Source: a bacterium (GTDB taxonomy: Bacteria; Patescibacteriota; Saccharimonadia; Saccharimonadales; UBA4665). Taken from it: a stretch of DNA of 32,115 bases. Position 1 is the first letter of the stretch; every line of letters begins with the position of its first letter. This document shows positions 7,148 through 12,577 of this stretch, one piece after another. The DNA is taken from contig JAJZKE010000005.1 of NCBI GenBank assembly GCA_021809645.1, positions 1-32,115 of the forward strand, in the 5' to 3' direction. Both the position numbers and the translations under genes were made by a program. Below the pieces are notes generated by a model. The model searched no databases, had not been told where the DNA came from, and saw only the letters and a program-made list of their open reading frames with translations.

Positions 7148-7178
7148 TGGTGTAAACTTTTACCTACTTGCTGCACCA
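7148..7178 (+). repeat. Intergenic stem element D, copy 1
   Basis: TGGTG (7148-7152) and CACCA (7174-7178) are complementary and frame a segment starting GTAAACTTT. The related element at 9983-10013 uses AGGTG and CACCT, a compensatory swap of the outer pair, which hints at a conserved RNA stem. A terminator hairpin follows both. Confidence 0.4.
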
Positions 7179-7193
7179 CGCTGAAACTAATAG

Positions 7194-7218
7194 AGACGCT
7201 CTAACTGAGCGTCTTTTT
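7194..7218 (+). terminator. Hairpin plus T-tract directly before the CofE-like gene
   Basis: AGACGCTC (7194-7201) pairs with GAGCGTCT (7207-7214) over a 5-nt loop and runs into TTTT. The upstream gene is on the other strand, so it would stop only transcripts begun in this intergenic space or read-through. Confidence 0.65.
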
Positions 7219-7232
7219 GTTATGATAGGACT
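7219..7232 (+). promoter_or_regulatory. Extended -10 (TGT-TATGAT), leaderless promoter
   Basis: TATGAT at 7221-7226, preceded by TGT, lies exactly 6 nt before ATG 7233. Same layout as the promoters at 3692, 4281 and 9248. Confidence 0.55.
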
Positions 7233-7934
7233 ATGCAACATTTAGTAATTTCCGCTATAGAAAATGTTCCTGTTATTTCTCCTAATGATAGCATTGGTCA
7301 GATTTTGATAGCAGCTATTAAAGAATCGCACGTACGTCTTCACGATAATGATATTTTGAGCGTAGCCTCAAAAGTAGTATCTATCGCGGAAAATCGGTAT
7401 ATAGACTTGAATACCGTCAAAGTAAGTCAAGAAGCTTTGCTCCTTCATAATAAATTTCGTCGTAAAAAACCTGAAGTGCTACAGCTAATACTGGAAGCTG
7501 CAGGTGGTGACTCAAGTAACCTTAGATTGAACGACGGTTGGATAGGCGCAAAGAATCATATTGGTAGGGTTCTAACAAGCGCAGGAATCGATAAGGCAAC
7601 TGAAGATTCTGTTTTATTGTTACCGTCTAATCCCGATGCGTCGGCTAGAAATATTGGGGATGCGATATTTAAAGAGTTTGGTTTACATGTTGGCGTTTTA
7701 ATAACTGACAGTGATGGCAGGGAAGGAATAGCAGGTGCTACGCAGCTATGTGTTGGCTTATATGGAGTACCTCCAATTCGAAAGCAATACGATTCAGAAG
7801 AAACTGTATGCGATATGTTGGCTGCAGCATGTGGACTTATTATGGGACAACGTGGGAATAATATTCCAACAGTAGTAGTCAGTGGTTTTCAATATATTTT
7901 TGATGTTAATGCCAAATTAGCAGATGCTTTTTAA
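7233..7934 (+). CDS. CofE-like F420-0:gamma-glutamyl ligase family protein
   Basis: 233 residues, about the size of archaeal CofE. Family segments appear in order: NDILSVASKVVSIAENRYIDL (38-58; cf. DGDxLVVAxKxxSxAEGR), GRVLTSAGIDKA (the NAGID region), VLLLPSNPDASARNI (127-141; cf. LLPxDPDxSA) and LITDSDGREG (157-166; cf. ITDSxGRxxR). Characterised members add glutamate to a deazaflavin phosphodiester using GTP. No other F420 gene is in the window, so the acceptor here may be different. The D-G-R-E-G segment lacks the usual second arginine of DSxGRxWR. Single gene behind its own leaderless promoter. Confidence 0.82.
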   Translation: MQHLVISAIENVPVISPNDSIGQILIAAIKESHVRLHDNDILSVASKVVSIAENRYIDLNTVKVSQEALLLHNKFRRKKPEVLQLILEAAGGDSSNLRLNDGWIGAKNHIGRVLTSAGIDKATEDSVLLLPSNPDASARNIGDAIFKEFGLHVGVLITDSDGREGIAGATQLCVGLYGVPPIRKQYDSEETVCDMLAAACGLIMGQRGNNIPTVVVSGFQYIFDVNAKLADAF

Positions 7935-7986
7935 GATATAAAGCTAGAACCCATAGCTTGTGGCGCACCACATGTGTAGATATAGA

Positions 7987-8008
7987 GGTCGAAGATAGAC
8001 CCTTTTTT
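7987..8008 (+). terminator. Weak hairpin plus T6 after the CofE-like gene
   Basis: GGTC (7987-7990) can pair with GACC (7998-8001), followed by a T6 run to 8008. The stem is short. The same unit with T5 occurs at 10028-10048. Confidence 0.45.
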
Positions 8009-8039
8009 GTTTTTCGTAACATAACAGAGATATACTTAA

Positions 8040-8076
8040 TAGAGTCTCGTAACTTTTTATTTTCAATTGTTATAAA
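8040..8076 (+). promoter_or_regulatory. TAGAGTCTCGT box plus TTGTTATAAA promoter, copy 2
   Basis: The 11-mer TAGAGTCTCGT (8040-8050) is followed 20 nt later by TATAAA (8071-8076) with a TGT extension. The whole 7970-8090 block is about three-quarters identical to 10014-10130. It would drive the HAM1-like gene with a ~20-nt leader containing AGGA. Confidence 0.5.
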
Positions 8077-8098
8077 AGTAGTTATAGGAAAACGTAAA

Positions 8099-8674
8099 AT
8101 GACCAAATTAATATATTTTGTAACAACTAATGATTACAAGTTTCATTTGGCAAAAACTGCATTTGATCATGTGGCTAAAGGTGAATACAAGCTCGTTCAG
8201 GCTAAGATCGAGACGCCGGAAATACAAAGTGTCGATTCTGCTGAAATAGCTCTATATTCCGCAAAATGGACAAGTGAGCGTCTTGGTAAAACTACGGTAG
8301 TGTCTGACGTTGCATTTGAAATTATGTCTCTTAATGGATTTCCTGGTCCGTTTGTAAAATATATCAATAGCTGGCTGCAACCAAATAATATCCTGTCTAT
8401 GTTAAGCAACGAGACTAACAGAGAAGCACGGTATATTGACACATTGGCTTGTGCTTCTCCTACGGGCGAGTCCCTTGCAGTAGCTGACGTTACGTCGGGA
8501 CATATTGTGAGTTCTTCTCATACCCCTGACTATAAATGGACAGTAGATGCACTATTTATACCAGAAGGCCATACCAAAACCCTGAGCGACATGAGCGATG
8601 AAGAGCGAGATAAGGTATGGCAATCCAATTCCTGGCTAAAGGTAGTGGAATTTATCAGAGAAATAGATGAATAA
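8099..8674 (+). CDS. HAM1/ITPase-like non-canonical NTP pyrophosphatase
   Basis: 191 residues from ATG 8099, about the usual HAM1/RdgB length. IYFVTTNDYKFHLAKTAF matches the N-terminal (T/S)xNxxK substrate loop; TTVVSDVAFEIMSLNGFPGP (around residues 65-84) matches the (E/S)DxxLxxxxLxGxPG core. The family hydrolyses ITP, XTP or dITP to the monophosphate and clears damaged nucleotides. ATG 8099 is preferred over an upstream extension because it gives the canonical N-terminus and has AGGA about 9 nt upstream. The acidic pair normally reading EDDSG is VSDVA here, so catalysis or specificity may differ. Not in an operon. Confidence 0.78.
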   Translation: MTKLIYFVTTNDYKFHLAKTAFDHVAKGEYKLVQAKIETPEIQSVDSAEIALYSAKWTSERLGKTTVVSDVAFEIMSLNGFPGPFVKYINSWLQPNNILSMLSNETNREARYIDTLACASPTGESLAVADVTSGHIVSSSHTPDYKWTVDALFIPEGHTKTLSDMSDEERDKVWQSNSWLKVVEFIREIDE

Positions 8675-8680
8675 AAATAA

Positions 8681-8700
8681 CTTTTAGCATTCCATTCTAA
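8681..8700 (+). repeat. Intergenic repeat A core, short copy
   Basis: CTTTTAGCATTCCATTCTAA matches the core of repeat A (3601-3622, 9151-9172) with a 2-bp gap. It lies 30 nt upstream of the coiled-coil gene. Confidence 0.55.
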
Positions 8701-8712
8701 GTCGACGTTTAT

Positions 8713-8729
8713 GCTAGTATATTATTACT
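8713..8729 (+). promoter_or_regulatory. Extended -10 upstream of the coiled-coil gene
   Basis: TGC-TAGTAT (8713? TG at 8712-8713, hexamer 8715-8720) forms an extended -10 with a start expected within a few nt of ATG 8730. An alternative TATATT at 8718-8723 lies exactly 6 nt before the ATG. Confidence 0.45.
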
Positions 8730-9059
8730 ATGACGGAGCAAACTAACACTAATTATAATGATCGTTTTGATAAAATTGACAAACATTTTGAAGAAATGCG
8801 TGGTGAGTTTAGGTCAGTTTACGCTCAACTGAATAAACTGACGACGATAGTGATCAGAGGTTTTGATCGTATTGATAAAGAATTAGAAAAGAAAGCAGAT
8901 AAGGAAGATTTAAATCGTCTTTACGACCTAATGGATAAAATAGCCAAGCAGCAAGAGATAGACGATGAAGAGAGATTGGTTATGGGCCATCAACTGGATA
9001 GGCTTGATCGCTGGGTGCATGAAGTTGCTGATAAGATTGGCTATAAACTATCAATCTAA
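8730..9059 (+). CDS. Small coiled-coil protein of unknown function
   Basis: 109 highly charged residues. Heptad-like spacing of hydrophobic residues runs through FDKIDKHFEEMRGEF, VYAQLNKLTTIVIRGFDRI and LNRLYDLMDKIAKQ, and again in RLDRWVHEVADKIG, predicting a long coiled coil with a break. No signal peptide or membrane span. The layout resembles short coiled-coil proteins common in CPR genomes and phage-type accessory regions, but I do not recognise a named family. Single gene with an extended -10 and no Shine-Dalgarno. Confidence 0.65.
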   Translation: MTEQTNTNYNDRFDKIDKHFEEMRGEFRSVYAQLNKLTTIVIRGFDRIDKELEKKADKEDLNRLYDLMDKIAKQQEIDDEERLVMGHQLDRLDRWVHEVADKIGYKLSI

Positions 9060-9081
9060 ATCTACCTTGCGCCGATAATTA

Positions 9082-9209
9082 ACTTACCCAAAAAATACTC
9101 CTCCTAGCATATTTCTAGCAATAACTATTTCTTTAGACAAATTAACAATACTTTTATAGCACTCCATTCTAAACACGACCGATAGGAGGCACTCGAGTAT
9201 AAGCATAAT
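9082..9209 (+). repeat. Intergenic repeat A, copy 2 (about 128 bp)
   Basis: Nearly identical partner of 3532-3660; similarity fades only after GACCGATA and resumes at TAAGCATAAT. Followed, like copy 1, by a hairpin, T-tract and extended -10. Contains no ORF. Confidence 0.75.
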
Positions 9210-9235
9210 GACCTCAGTAAAATGAGATCTTTTTT
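9210..9235 (+). terminator. Imperfect hairpin plus T6 before the C39-like gene
   Basis: GACCTCA (9210-9216) pairs with TGAGATC (9223-9229), with one C-A mismatch, and is followed by T6 (9230-9235). Confidence 0.5.
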
Positions 9236-9245
9236 GGTTATTTTT

Positions 9246-9259
9246 GTTACTATAAACTC
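9246..9259 (+). promoter_or_regulatory. Extended -10 (TGT-TACTAT), leaderless promoter
   Basis: TACTAT at 9248-9253, preceded by TGT, lies exactly 6 nt before ATG 9260. Confidence 0.55.
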
Positions 9260-9898
9260 ATGATTAACGATGTTCCATTCGTACCAAATAGCGAAGATGA
9301 TCTGCATTGCCTTCAAGCGGCATATATGATGATTGCTAAGTTCTATAAACCTGATTTTGAAATAGATTGGGATGAATGGTCTAAACTAACTGGATTTGAA
9401 GTAAATAAAGGAACATGGGCAAGTGCTGGAGTGCTTTGGTTTAGTAATAACGGATTCGATGTTAAACATTTCGAAGTTTTTGATTACGATGAGTTTTTCA
9501 GGATTGGTGAAGAATATCTAATTCAAAAAAGTGGACAATCTATAGGACAGTGGCAAATTGAACATAGCAATATTCCATTAGAACAAAAGAGAGCAAAACA
9601 GATGATCGATAAAGGACTTTTAGAAGATAGAGAACCAAAAATGAGTGATATTAAAGAATTCTTAGATAAGGGTTATCTACTACATGCTTTACTTAACTCC
9701 AGAAGACTTAATGGTAAGGAGGGATACTTCGGACATGCTGTTGTGGTTATAGGCTATGATGACAGGTCGCTTATAGTACATGACCCTGGTTCGCCTCCTT
9801 ATCCTAACGGGAGTATATTATTTGAAGATTTTGAAGCTGCTTGGGCTGACCCAAACAAAGATTCTAAAGAGTTAGATGCTGTTAAGCTAAAGGCGTAG
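9260..9898 (+). CDS. C39-like papain-fold cysteine peptidase (cytoplasmic)
   Basis: 212 residues with the order of a C39-like peptidase: catalytic Cys17 in DDLHCLQAAYMMI, then His159 in GYFGHAVVVIGYDD and Asp175 in LIVHDPG. These are the Cys/His/Asp positions of bacteriocin-processing peptidases and of the wider C39_2 family. There is no signal peptide, no membrane region and no ABC domain, so it would work in the cytoplasm. It lies about 2.7 kb from the RiPP pair and is separately expressed; a role in removing a leader peptide is possible but speculative. The glutamine usually preceding the catalytic Cys is not obvious. Confidence 0.72.
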   Translation: MINDVPFVPNSEDDLHCLQAAYMMIAKFYKPDFEIDWDEWSKLTGFEVNKGTWASAGVLWFSNNGFDVKHFEVFDYDEFFRIGEEYLIQKSGQSIGQWQIEHSNIPLEQKRAKQMIDKGLLEDREPKMSDIKEFLDKGYLLHALLNSRRLNGKEGYFGHAVVVIGYDDRSLIVHDPGSPPYPNGSILFEDFEAAWADPNKDSKELDAVKLKA

Positions 9899-9909
9899 CC
9901 CCCCTTACC

Positions 9910-9928
9910 TTATCTACTAAGTAGATAA
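9910..9928. repeat. 19-bp perfect inverted repeat after the C39-like gene
   Basis: TTATCTACT (9910-9918) and AGTAGATAA (9920-9928) are exact reverse complements around a single A. There is no T-tract, so it is either an operator-like palindrome or a weak terminator. Confidence 0.5.
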
Positions 9929-9982
9929 TCTTGATACGGAATATCTAAAATTTTCCTCAATCCGACAATCTTGTCCCTAATT

Positions 9983-10013
9983 AGGTGTAAAACTTTGCTA
10001 TCCAGCTGCACCT
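9983..10013 (+). repeat. Intergenic stem element D, copy 2
   Basis: AGGTG (9983-9987) and CACCT (10009-10013) are complementary; sequence between them starts TAAAACTTT as in copy 1 at 7148-7178. Confidence 0.4.
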
Positions 10014-10130
10014 CATGTACAGATACAGAGGTCAAATATAGACCCCTTTTTGCTTAACTTAATATAACAAGAAATATACTTGATAGAGTCTCGTAACTTT
10101 TATTGGCAATTGTTATAAAATTAAATATTA
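10014..10130 (+). promoter_or_regulatory. Repeat B region: terminator-like hairpin, TAGAGTCTCGT box and extended -10
   Basis: This block resembles 7970-8090: GGTC..GACC with T5, the 11-mer TAGAGTCTCGT at 10084-10094, and TTGTTATAAA with its -10 at 10114-10119. No gene starts directly after it. The predicted transcript would run into the structured stretch at 10156-10215 and on to the antitoxin. Confidence 0.5.
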
Positions 10131-10155
10131 GACGCCTTTAACTACCAATTGATGG

Positions 10156-10215
10156 ACTGGGTGTTGTGGTACGACACAGTACGGTCTCACCCTACCCTGA
10201 AACTAAAAGCCCAGT
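10156..10215 (+). other. Possible structured leader upstream of the toxin-antitoxin pair
   Basis: ACTGGG (10156-10161) is complementary to CCCAGT (10210-10215). It encloses a hairpin, GTGTTG (10161-10166) with CGACAC (10172-10177) over TGGTA. It lies ~35 nt after the repeat B promoter. A degraded coding fragment is the alternative, since one frame is open here to 10287 but has no clear start. The rest of the 422-nt gap, 9899-10320, shows no gene. Confidence 0.3.
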
Positions 10216-10284
10216 GGAGGCATTAGTTGATACGCTACAATTAACCACAAGGCAGTCTAATATGTTAAGGATGGGTACACGGAC

Positions 10285-10313
10285 TTGACTTATTAGTTAA
10301 CTATTAGTAACGT
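10285..10313 (+). promoter_or_regulatory. Promoter of the Phd/PIN operon with central palindrome
   Basis: TTGACT (10285-10290), a 17-nt spacer and TAACGT (10308-10313) lie 7 nt before ATG 10321. The spacer contains the 8-bp palindrome AGTTAACT, a reasonable place for antitoxin autorepression. Confidence 0.5.
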
Positions 10314-10320
10314 TAAAGTT

Positions 10321-10605
10321 ATGGATAAAAATAGCACAATTAGTCTTCAGGAAGTGAGAAAAGATCCGCTAGGTTTTTTAAACCAAGTAAATAAGGGCAA
10401 AAGAATAACGGTTATATATCATTCCAAACCTCTAGTTACAGTAATGAGCGCAGATAGCAACGCTTACGGTCAGACGAAAAGCATAAAAAGGATGTTGCAA
10501 TACGCTGACCTTGCTAATAAAAGTGCAAAAAAGTCTATTGATAACAACAAGAGTTATAAAGAAATTTATGCTGAAGACATGGCTAAAAAGTATGGTGTTT
10601 CTTGA
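10321..10605 (+). CDS. Antitoxin, Phd/YefM-like
   Basis: 94 residues. ISLQEVRKDPLGFLNQVNKGKRITVIYHSKPLVTVM matches the Phd/YefM DNA-binding fold (the SxxExRxxFxxxLxxV and GxxxxIxxxGxPxAxL patterns). The basic, helix-prone C-terminus would wrap the toxin. It overlaps the PIN toxin gene by 14 nt, the typical antitoxin-first order, and the dimer probably represses its own promoter at 10285-10313. Confidence 0.75.
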   Translation: MDKNSTISLQEVRKDPLGFLNQVNKGKRITVIYHSKPLVTVMSADSNAYGQTKSIKRMLQYADLANKSAKKSIDNNKSYKEIYAEDMAKKYGVS

Positions 10606-10978
10606 CTCAAGTATACTTTTAGAAGTTATTCTAAAGGGCAGAACAAAACGTTCTCAAGTCAAGGAGTACCTTGAGTCTATAAGTAAGTCCGACGACTTTT
10701 CATCAATTTCTATGTTAACTGTACATTTAATTATGCACTTCGGACGAAAAGAGCAGATAGATGACGGTTTGTTACAAGCTGTAATCAATGAAAATGAACT
10801 TCTTGCCCTATCTAACGAGGATTATGATTGGGCACTGGCTAATGAAAGAGACAAAGATTTTGAAGATGCACTACAATTAGCAGTAGCTATGAGGGCAGAA
10901 TGTGATATATTTGTGAGCTTAGATAAGAGACTAACCAGAGACTATTCTGATCTACCAATCAAAATACTTACCATTTAG
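10592..10978 (+). CDS. PIN-domain toxin (VapC-like)
   Basis: 128 residues from ATG 10592, chosen because MVFLDSSILLEVIL is the canonical PIN start (D5) and the ATG lies in the antitoxin's last codons. The other acidic residues of the Mg2+-dependent RNase site are visible: E11 or nearby, D89/D92 in KDFEDALQLAVAM and D111 in VSLDKRL. VapC toxins cleave tRNA or rRNA. The upstream in-frame extension from 10511 only re-reads antitoxin sequence and is not credible. Target unknown. Confidence 0.8.
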   Translation: MVFLDSSILLEVILKGRTKRSQVKEYLESISKSDDFSSISMLTVHLIMHFGRKEQIDDGLLQAVINENELLALSNEDYDWALANERDKDFEDALQLAVAMRAECDIFVSLDKRLTRDYSDLPIKILTI

Positions 10979-11047
10979 AAGATTACCAGATAAATTAAAT
11001 AACTGAGTCAAGTGCAATAGTTTAGGGTTATTATTCTCCTTGATCGC

Positions 11048-11083
11048 GGATGTTTGAAATGCGTCACATATGTCGTACCAATC
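11048..11083 (+). repeat. Intergenic repeat C, copy 2
   Basis: Matches 5128-5163; the central GATGTTTGAAATGCGTCAC is identical and the tail reads CGTACCAATC instead of CGCACCAATT. It lies 70 bp after the PIN toxin. The rest of 10979-11190 shows no gene. Confidence 0.65.
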
Positions 11084-11196
11084 ATAAGTACTTGATAGTA
11101 TTTTTGTGCTAGACCAAAAGATTGGCGATACTCAAATAGATCGTAGAACGATTAACAGAAGAATAATTTTCTATCATATTTTAAATTACTTATATC

Positions 11197-11238
11197 TCTT
11201 TAGATAAACTAACAATACTTTTATAACATTCCATTCTT
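11197..11238 (+). repeat. Intergenic repeat A core, divergent copy
   Basis: TCTTTAGATAAACTAACAAT and the following CTTTTATAACATTCCATTCT match the core of repeats at 3590-3620 and 9130-9170 with about six differences. Here the core runs straight into the extended -10 of the truncated gene at 11253. Confidence 0.6.
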
Positions 11239-11252
11239 GTTATTATTTAGTC
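11238..11252 (+). promoter_or_regulatory. Extended -10 (TGT-TATTAT), leaderless promoter of truncated gene
   Basis: TATTAT at 11241-11246, preceded by TGT, lies 6 nt before GTG 11253: the same geometry as the other accessory genes. This supports a real start there. Confidence 0.5.
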
Positions 11253-11390
11253 GTGACTATTCTCGATAACCTACATATCATCGGTTTAAATTCAGATAAT
11301 TGTGTGGTAATAGGTTCAGGTATCCTGTCAGCTTTGGGACATGCTTTACTACAGCAAACTAGAGAGCTGAGTATCGGTCTATATTTGTAA
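11253..11390 (+). pseudogene. Truncated 45-codon ORF resembling a nucleotidyltransferase N-terminus
   Basis: A GTG-initiated ORF reading VTILDNLHIIGLNSDNCVV, then IGSGILSALGHALLQQ and TRELSIGLYL, then stop. The VVIGSGILSALG segment resembles the V(V/L)IGGSALAxxG start of MNT/AbiEii-type nucleotidyltransferases. TRELSI stands where those enzymes have TxDIDI, so the catalytic D-x-D is lost and the rest of the domain is absent. The promoter geometry is kept, so this may be a decayed cassette gene, or a short novel peptide. Resemblance is by eye and weak. Confidence 0.4.
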
Positions 11391-11440
11391 AATATTAATT
11401 TTATTACAAATAAATATATGTAATATTAATGTAAAATATT

Positions 11441-12136
11441 ATGGTGACGAGAAATAATCAAATAAAAGAAACAAAGCATTTAAAAAACGTAATCATTTTA
11501 TTTATTGGCATTATTTTTATAGCAATTTTATGGGCATTTATTAATCACGCTAATTCCAATAAAGTAGCTAGTCCAATTTCTAAAACACATATTGCAAGTC
11601 AGCCAACAATTTCTCTGCCAACTGGTAGGATCACTAATATATCAAATGAAAAGACATATAATTACCCAGGAAATTATTTTAGCTTTAGCTACCCAAGTAA
11701 TTGGTCTTTAAAAATTCAACCATTATATAGCCAGGCGCCTTTTACCACTCAATTAAATATTTCCCCCCCTAATGCTCCTAAGTCATACGCCAGTGGTAAC
11801 AATGCTATTACCATAAGAGCATATCGTTCGTCAAGTTTAATCAATGCCGCAGATCAATTTGAAACAACTCTAACTCCTGCTCTTTCTCAATATCTTAAAA
11901 TTAATGGTAATCAAGCAATATTTCAACAATATTCTCAGGCACCTTCTTTAAATAAGGAAACATATACTGATGATGTTTACGCTATCAACAAAGGGAATAC
12001 AACGGTTGTTTTGTATTTTCGAGTCAATGAATCGGCAATGTCAGCAGGTAATGGTTTTTCAACTACGCCGTCTTTTAATGAGTCAAGCATGTTGCCAATT
12101 TTAAATAGTATAGTTATGTCAATAAAATTTGACTAA
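11441..12136 (+). CDS. Membrane-anchored extracytoplasmic protein with PsbP/DUF1795-like domain
   Basis: 231 residues: a basic N-terminus, one transmembrane segment (residues ~15-35, VIILFIGIIFIAILWAFI), a Ser/Thr/Pro linker, then a soluble domain. YFSFSYPSNWSLKI (around residue 79) is the typical opening strand-turn of PsbP-like/DUF1795 domains in surface proteins. The globular part should be outside the membrane. Role unknown; such proteins are common in CPR envelopes. An AT-rich spacer with GTAATATTAAT/GTAAAATATT repeats precedes it; the start is the only upstream ATG giving the anchor. Confidence 0.6.
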   Translation: MVTRNNQIKETKHLKNVIILFIGIIFIAILWAFINHANSNKVASPISKTHIASQPTISLPTGRITNISNEKTYNYPGNYFSFSYPSNWSLKIQPLYSQAPFTTQLNISPPNAPKSYASGNNAITIRAYRSSSLINAADQFETTLTPALSQYLKINGNQAIFQQYSQAPSLNKETYTDDVYAINKGNTTVVLYFRVNESAMSAGNGFSTTPSFNESSMLPILNSIVMSIKFD

Positions 12137-12172
12137 TAAGATTACTAAATTAAAACATAAGCAATATTTTGA

Positions 12173-12178
12173 TATAAT
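12173..12178 (+). promoter_or_regulatory. TATAAT -10 for the 12187-14218 gene pair
   Basis: A consensus -10 hexamer 8 nt before ATG 12187; a clear -35 is not seen. Confidence 0.5.
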
Positions 12179-12186
12179 AAAAAGAC

Positions 12187-12555
12187 ATGAATGAAAAAAT
12201 AGATAACAAAATTGGTTCAGAATTACGAGAGCTTAATAATGATGATTTGATTGACCAATTTTATGCAAGCTGTTGCGAGGATTTAGAAGTTGGTCGAGAA
12301 TTAAGTAGAAGAATATTTCAACATGCCGAAATACCTGAAGACGTCATTGATCAAATTCCTCTTACCGGAAAAGACGGTCAACGGATAGAACTTGATGGTG
12401 TTCCATGCACATTAGTAGATTACGTTAACTATGCTGCGAAAAATCATCTTGATGCCCTTGAAGCGATTCTAGATTTCTTAAAAACAGATGTAGGCTCTGA
12501 CGAGTATAGGGCGTTTCTAGAGACTATGAGAAACAAAACAACATATAGGATATAA
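12187..12555 (+). CDS. Hypothetical acidic protein
   Basis: 122 residues, acidic, predicted mostly helical, with no signal peptide or membrane span. Two cysteines are adjacent (YASCCEDL, residues ~37-44). A TATAAT at 12173-12178 lies 8 nt before the ATG, again leaving almost no leader. It is followed 22 nt later by the large acidic gene at 12578, which has a Shine-Dalgarno, so the two probably form an operon. I do not recognise a family. Confidence 0.6.
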   Translation: MNEKIDNKIGSELRELNNDDLIDQFYASCCEDLEVGRELSRRIFQHAEIPEDVIDQIPLTGKDGQRIELDGVPCTLVDYVNYAAKNHLDALEAILDFLKTDVGSDEYRAFLETMRNKTTYRI

Positions 12556-12577
12556 CTCTACAAGAGGGTGGAATTAA

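Noticed and set aside
10511-10591. N-terminal extension of the PIN toxin
   Set aside because: These codons only re-read the antitoxin in another frame; the PIN fold begins at ATG 10592.
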